Assembly (NCBI RefSeq): GCF_023243075.1
Contig: NZ_JALKFZ020000123.1
Span: 1 to 53,243 of the forward strand
Source of the DNA: Frankia sp. AiPa1
GTDB lineage: Bacteria; Actinomycetota; Actinomycetes; Frankiales; Frankiaceae
Reading direction: 5' to 3'
Length of the DNA: 53,243 nucleotides
Under the pieces are notes generated by a model. That model was not told the origin of the DNA and did not search any database. It saw nothing but the letters and a program-made list of their open reading frames with translations. The translations under genes were made by a program, and so were the position numbers. Of this stretch, positions 49,498 to 53,243 are shown piece by piece (the stretch's first letter is position 1; each line of letters starts with the position of its first letter).

Positions 49498-49977
49498 GTG
49501 ACCGACGACGCACTAGCCGCCCTCGGCCTGGGCCGACCGGCCGAGGCCGCGCGGGCCGGGCCGCCGCTCATCTACGCCTACCTGGTGCAGGTCAGCGGCG
49601 ACGGAACCCGCTGGGGCGCCGACTGGACGGAGCCCTCCGGCGGCTTCGAACACGACGCGCCCGACGCGACCGAGGTCGCGTGCCGGGTGCTGCGTCGCCG
49701 TTTCCTGCAGGTCAGGGCGGACGGCGATCAGCACCGGCATCGCATGTGGTTCCGCGTGGACGTCTGGACTCTCACCACCGCCACCGTCGGCGACCACGCG
49801 AACGGGAACGGCGCCCACGCGAACGGCGGCAGCAGCGGCCAGGGCGGCCCGCCCGTCAGGGCCGATGATCTGGAGACGATCGCGCTGTCCGGCCGGCACC
49901 TGCAGTCCCGAGGTGTCCCGCCGGACACGGTCGAGATCCGCACTCCTGCCCAGGTGCGCCATGAGATCGACGGCTGA
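49498..49977 (+). CDS. Hypothetical protein
   Basis: A 159-aa soluble protein that I do not recognise. The first about 95 residues look folded (PPLIYAYLVQVSGDGTRWGA, EVACRVLRRRFLQVRADGD, HRMWFRVDVWTL). A Gly/Asn/His linker with HANGNGAHANGG repeats follows, then DLETIALSGRHLQSRGVPPD. The start is the GTG at 49498. The 130 bases upstream are AT-richer than most of the window (catttggtaaccatgtgcactatttgagg), suggesting a promoter. It converges on the DUF5703 gene. Confidence 0.7.
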   Translation: MTDDALAALGLGRPAEAARAGPPLIYAYLVQVSGDGTRWGADWTEPSGGFEHDAPDATEVACRVLRRRFLQVRADGDQHRHRMWFRVDVWTLTTATVGDHANGNGAHANGGSSGQGGPPVRADDLETIALSGRHLQSRGVPPDTVEIRTPAQVRHEIDG

Positions 49978-50013
49978 GGATGGTGCCGCCCCACCCGGGT
50001 GGCGCGAGGCGGG

Positions 50014-50295
50014 TCAGGTGGGCAGGTAGCCGGGCAGGCCGCCGGGTCGGCGCCTACGGCGCAGGACGGCGCGGCGGGAACCGTCCGGGAACAGCCGCAG
50101 CCGCTCCAGCTCCCAGTCCCCGAACTCGGCGTGCATCGTGAGGATCTGCACCGCGGCCCGGCGGTCCGTGCCGGGCGGCAGGTACAGCTTCTGGTATTCG
50201 AGCTCGACTCCAGCCAATGCGACCTGACCTTGTGCGACGAGCGGGCGACGGGACGAGCGGGCGACGGGATGGGCGTGCCTGGGCCGACCGGTCAT
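50014..50295 (-). CDS. DUF5703 family protein
   Basis: A small actinobacterial protein of unknown function. The conserved part is LEYQKLYLPPGTDRRAAVQI, then LTMHAEFGDWELERLRLFPDG followed by a basic tail (RRAVLRRRRR). The ATG at 50295 gives 93 aa. The family usually starts close to the EYQ segment, so the in-frame TTG at 50217 (68 codons) is a credible alternative. The added N-terminus comes from an Arg/Ala-rich 17-bp near-repeat (gacgagcgggcgacggg). Confidence 0.8.
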   Translation of the reverse strand: MTGRPRHAHPVARSSRRPLVAQGQVALAGVELEYQKLYLPPGTDRRAAVQILTMHAEFGDWELERLRLFPDGSRRAVLRRRRRPGGLPGYLPT

Positions 50296-50379
50296 GGGCG
50301 ACGCAGCCGACCACCGCGCGGTCCTACCACGTTAACCGTCCCGCTACCTGTCGCAAGTGATCGCGGCGTGTTCCCGGTG

Positions 50380-51879
50380 TCAGGGGACGTAGGCGAGGGT
50401 GAAGGCGAGGGTGGCGTAGAGGGTCATCGCGGCGGTGCAGGCGACCAGCGCGGCGGTGAAGATCTCACGGCGGGCGGTGACGAGGGCGGCGACGAGCAGG
50501 AACGGGAAGGCGCCGTAGAGGTAGCGCTCGGCGGAGTCGAGGTTGCTGCCGGTGAGGACGGCGGCGAGCACCAGCGTGCTCCACAGCGCGTACGAGACGG
50601 GCAGCCGGCGGTACATGACGACGAGGCCGGTGATCGCCAGCAGGATCCACGGGACGTGCAGGCCGGTGCCGAGCTCGCCGTGGAAGGCGCCGCGGGCGGC
50701 ATGCCACAGCACCGAGACCGGGTTGCTGGCGGCGCCGTGGCGGGCGGCGTCGCGCTGGATGGTGAAGGGCGCGAACCCGTCGCCGTAGGTGTGTGCCGAC
50801 CAGACGACGTAGATCCCGGCGCCGGCCAGCGGCGCGAGGATCGCCGCCATCCGCCATCCCAGGGACTCCCCGTGCGGTCGGCCGTCCGATGGCGTGGCCT
50901 CCGACGTTGCGCCGTCCGACGGTCCGCCGTCCAGGGGCGTGGCGTCCGATGGCGTGGCGCCTGAGGGCGTGGCGGCCGGCAGCGTGGCGGCCGATCGCTG
51001 GCTCGCCGACGGCGGGGAGCCAGCCGCGGCGGCGGGCAAGGCGCCGGGCGGTGGGCCAAGGCGGCGCGCCAACGGCACGGGCAGGCCGCGGGCGGCCTCG
51101 ATGGCGATCGGCACGGCGAGCAGGACGCCCAGCGGCCGGCACAGGCCGCCGAGCAGGCCCGCGGCGGCGGCGAGCTCGAAACGCCGGGTGCGGGCACCGA
51201 GGAACACCACGACCGCGAGCAACCCGGCCAGCGCCTCGGCGTACCCCATGACCAGCACGAACGCCGGCGGCGCGAGCGCGGTGAACCAGATCAGGCGAAA
51301 CGTCGTGTCCTCGCCGAGGCCCTCGACGCGGGCCAGGCGGACCAGCGCGAGAGCCAGGCCCAGGGCGCACCCGTTGACGATCAGCAGCAGGATGTCGCCC
51401 GCGTGCCCGCCCGCGCCTGGAAGCTGCGCGAGGGCCCGGACCAGGGTCGGGAGCAGGGGGAAGAAACGGCGGCTGTCCGCGCCGGCGCCGCTGTAGCCGG
51501 TCTCGGCGATGGTGCGGTACCAGCCGGCGTCCCAGCCGAGCAGGCCGGTGGTCTTCAGGGTGACGTTCTGCTTACCGCTGGCCTGGTCGGCGAGGAAATG
51601 GGTCATCGCCAGCGCCGCCCCGACGACGACCCGGGCGGCCAGCCAGGCGAGTACCACCTCGCGACAGCGCCACGGGTCCGCCCGCCGACGTGGGCGGCGG
51701 GCCCGATCGGGGTGGCGCGGGTGGCGCGTCCCGGCGTGGCGTCCGCCCATCGCCGACCGGACGCTGACCGCGGCGGACTCGGCGTCAGCGGGATGGGTCC
51801 CGGGGGCGGAGGGTGGCGGGGGCTGCCAGCCGTCGACGGGAGGGACCGGGTCGGCGGAGGCGCCGCGCGCGGCGGTCAT
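50380..51879 (-). CDS. PIG-V-type (GT76-like) polytopic mannosyltransferase
   Basis: A 499-aa membrane glycosyltransferase, probably using a polyprenyl-phosphate sugar donor on the outer membrane face. About 70 basic, Pro-rich residues precede the first helix. The luminal loop LLGWDAGWYRTIAETGY carries the catalytic acid (WDAGWY), and RFFPLLPTLVRALAQ and AERYLYGAFPFLL are also family-typical. Around residues 275-330 is a cytoplasmic loop made of TPSGATPSDATPL-type repeats coded by 15-bp units, not typical of the family. The start at ATG 51879 is 20 bases after the stop of the other glycosyltransferase gene, so both are cotranscribed. Confidence 0.88.
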   Translation of the reverse strand: MTAARGASADPVPPVDGWQPPPPSAPGTHPADAESAAVSVRSAMGGRHAGTRHPRHPDRARRPRRRADPWRCREVVLAWLAARVVVGAALAMTHFLADQASGKQNVTLKTTGLLGWDAGWYRTIAETGYSGAGADSRRFFPLLPTLVRALAQLPGAGGHAGDILLLIVNGCALGLALALVRLARVEGLGEDTTFRLIWFTALAPPAFVLVMGYAEALAGLLAVVVFLGARTRRFELAAAAGLLGGLCRPLGVLLAVPIAIEAARGLPVPLARRLGPPPGALPAAAAGSPPSASQRSAATLPAATPSGATPSDATPLDGGPSDGATSEATPSDGRPHGESLGWRMAAILAPLAGAGIYVVWSAHTYGDGFAPFTIQRDAARHGAASNPVSVLWHAARGAFHGELGTGLHVPWILLAITGLVVMYRRLPVSYALWSTLVLAAVLTGSNLDSAERYLYGAFPFLLVAALVTARREIFTAALVACTAAMTLYATLAFTLAYVP

Positions 51880-51898
51880 GCGGTGGGAGCCTGCGCCA

Positions 51899-53243
51899 TC
51901 AGGACGCCCGGAAGCGCAGCAGGGCGTAGTTCTCGTACACCTTCGCGGGCAGGCCCTGCTTCATGACCTGGTCGGCGTGCGGGCGGGCCTGTGCCAGGGT
52001 GGTCTGCACCTCGGTACACAGGTTCTCGTAGGTGCGGTAGGCCCCGGAGCCGGCGAGGAACACGGTGTGCTGCGGGCCGGCCTCGGCCAGCGCGCGCCCC
52101 GCGAGCGCGCGCCCGTCAGCGTGCTCGTTGCGGTCCTCGTAGTCGACCCAGTTGACCCGGTCCGGCGGGGCGTAGGTCGGGACGACGTACACCTTGAGCC
52201 ACGGCGGGACGGTGCGGGCGAGGCCCGGACCGATCTGGTCGGGGCAGATGAGCATCACGTCGCCGGGGCGGGCGAGGCGTTGCAGGATCTGCGCGGCCTC
52301 GCTGGCCTGGGTGCGTTCCCGGTGGACGTCGCTGGTGCCGGCGATCAGGCCGATGAGCGCGGCGACGGCGATGACGCCCTGGAAGATCCGCCGGTCTCCG
52401 ATGATCGTGGCGCCCAGGCCCAGAACCAGCACGAACGGGACGAACGCGGTGGCGGTGTAGCGGTCGGCCCAGGCGTTGCCGACGAGCTTGCCGGCGGTGA
52501 CGGCGACGAACAGCGTCCCGGTGGCGAGGAAGAACAGCGTCCGTCCTGGTTCGCGTCCCCGCAGGTCGATGAGCAGGAACCGGCCGCCGGTCGCCTGCCC
52601 GGCAAGGCCCGCGGCGGCAAGACCGGTCACGAGGAACAGCAGCAGCCGACCGAGGGTGGTCGGCCCGCCGGCCCACTGGCCGTAGGCGTGGGAGATCGCG
52701 GCGTAGCTCGCCGGCTCCCCCCAGGGGGTGCCGGTGTGCGCGAGCTGGTTGAAGAAGTTCGGCAGCCAGGGGGCGAACACCAGCCCACCGCCGACGATGC
52801 CGACCAGCCCCAGGATCGGCCCGCGTCGCACTGTCGCCGGCCCTGACGACGACGGCGCGTGAGCCCGCGACCGGTGCCTGCGCGTGCCGCCGCCCGGCCG
52901 GGTCGCAGCCGCCCTGCCTGGACCCGCCGCGCCCCCCCCGCCCGGACCCGCTGCGGTGCCGGCACCCGCGCTGGCGGACATCGCGGCACGCAGGCCCGCC
53001 CCGCTCAGTCCGGTCCCGTCGAAGCCCGTCCCATCGAAGCCCGTCCGGCCGATGCCGGCACCGTCGGCCGTGCCGGTACCGCCGACGCCCGTGGCCTGGC
53101 CGGCGCCACGGCCCGCGACGGACGAGCCCGGGTAGGTGCCGGTCGCCGGATAGACCCGGATCCCGGGCACCGCCTGCGCACCCGACGGCGGATGTGGCCC
53201 GGCGCCGGGGGGGCCCGCCGCGGGGGGCGGCGGGGGGGGCGGG
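51899..53243 (-). CDS. Polytopic glycosyltransferase (GT39-like), incomplete at window edge
   Basis: The visible 420-odd residues end in a soluble C-terminal region (DVMLICPDQIGPGLARTVPP, VNWVDYEDRNEHADGRAL). It is preceded by about seven membrane segments (ILGLVGIVGGGLVFAPWLP, then RLLLFLVTGLAAAGLAGQA). That is the C-terminal half of actinobacterial PMT/GT39-like enzymes, whose catalytic DE/DD loop near the N-terminus is missing. A GTG at 53170 could start it, but the frame stays open to the last base, so the gene most likely continues beyond the window. The 130-residue Gly/Ala/Thr-rich stretch (FDGTGFDGTGLSGAG) would then be a low-complexity loop or the start of a truncated copy. Confidence 0.75.
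   Translation of the reverse strand, partial: PPPPPPPAAGPPGAGPHPPSGAQAVPGIRVYPATGTYPGSSVAGRGAGQATGVGGTGTADGAGIGRTGFDGTGFDGTGLSGAGLRAAMSASAGAGTAAGPGGGGAAGPGRAAATRPGGGTRRHRSRAHAPSSSGPATVRRGPILGLVGIVGGGLVFAPWLPNFFNQLAHTGTPWGEPASYAAISHAYGQWAGGPTTLGRLLLFLVTGLAAAGLAGQATGGRFLLIDLRGREPGRTLFFLATGTLFVAVTAGKLVGNAWADRYTATAFVPFVLVLGLGATIIGDRRIFQGVIAVAALIGLIAGTSDVHRERTQASEAAQILQRLARPGDVMLICPDQIGPGLARTVPPWLKVYVVPTYAPPDRVNWVDYEDRNEHADGRALAGRALAEAGPQHTVFLAGSGAYRTYENLCTEVQTTLAQARPHADQVMKQGLPAKVYENYALLRFRAS

Overview
The window reads as one chromosomal segment of a very GC-rich actinobacterium. The gene set is a multi-membrane protein PG-lysyltransferase-like locus, two F420-type oxidoreductases, an Rv2578c-type radical SAM protein behind a mycobacterial-style SOS box, a DUF2510/scramblase protein, a DUF5703 protein and an actinobacterial GT39/PIG-V glycosyltransferase pair. 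Together with long in-frame minisatellites and low-complexity inserts inside otherwise ordinary enzymes, this suggests Frankia or a close relative. That is an inference from style and gene content, not a database match. No rRNA, tRNA, CRISPR array, transposase or integrase was recognised.

Layout. 1-73 is a pure C run, probably a contig or assembly edge. 262-4867 (minus) is an ABC-uptake plus cytosine-deaminase-like operon. 5171-6727 is a SufS-like PLP enzyme and 6989-7360 a VOC protein. 7611-8860 is a TauE/DUF1634 pair, divergent from a TetR regulator (9214-9837) that is followed by a DHA2 exporter (10262-11761). 11957-16633 is a three-gene envelope cluster: DUF2156 lysyltransferase-like protein, esterase and rhomboid-like protein. 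16634-21265 is an accessory patch: a lower-GC beta family gene, a short glycine-rich gene with a lasso-peptide-type leader, a DHA2 exporter and its divergent MmyB-type regulator. 21368-29887 holds DUF402, PPOX, radical SAM, ABC-F, a scramblase-like protein, a P-loop kinase-like protein, a methyltransferase and FolD.

30293-36680 holds a flippase-like protein, an orphan UreG, TsaD, a Fur-family regulator, peptide deformylase and an F420-type LLM oxidoreductase. 36896-39402 is an AGPS-like flavoprotein followed after 8 bases by CobF. 39724-41427 is a membrane diguanylate cyclase. 41603-46683 includes MmsA and a 3-hydroxyisobutyryl-CoA hydrolase, two distal valine-catabolism enzymes, with a hydrolase and a membrane protein between them. 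47122-53243 holds a classical C2H2-like zinc-finger protein, an M20 peptidase, two small conserved or hypothetical proteins, a PIG-V-type mannosyltransferase and the C-terminal part of a polytopic glycosyltransferase that runs off the window.

The two most unusual signals are as follows. (1) The 68-codon gene at 18120-18326 carries a near-perfect lasso-peptide leader followed by a Gly/Tyr/Trp-repeat core that lacks the ring-forming acid residue. (2) Three 116-bp copies (27201-27316, 45084-45199 reversed, 47692-47807) form a dispersed repeat with an internal hairpin, equal in length and about 77-79 percent identical by hand alignment.
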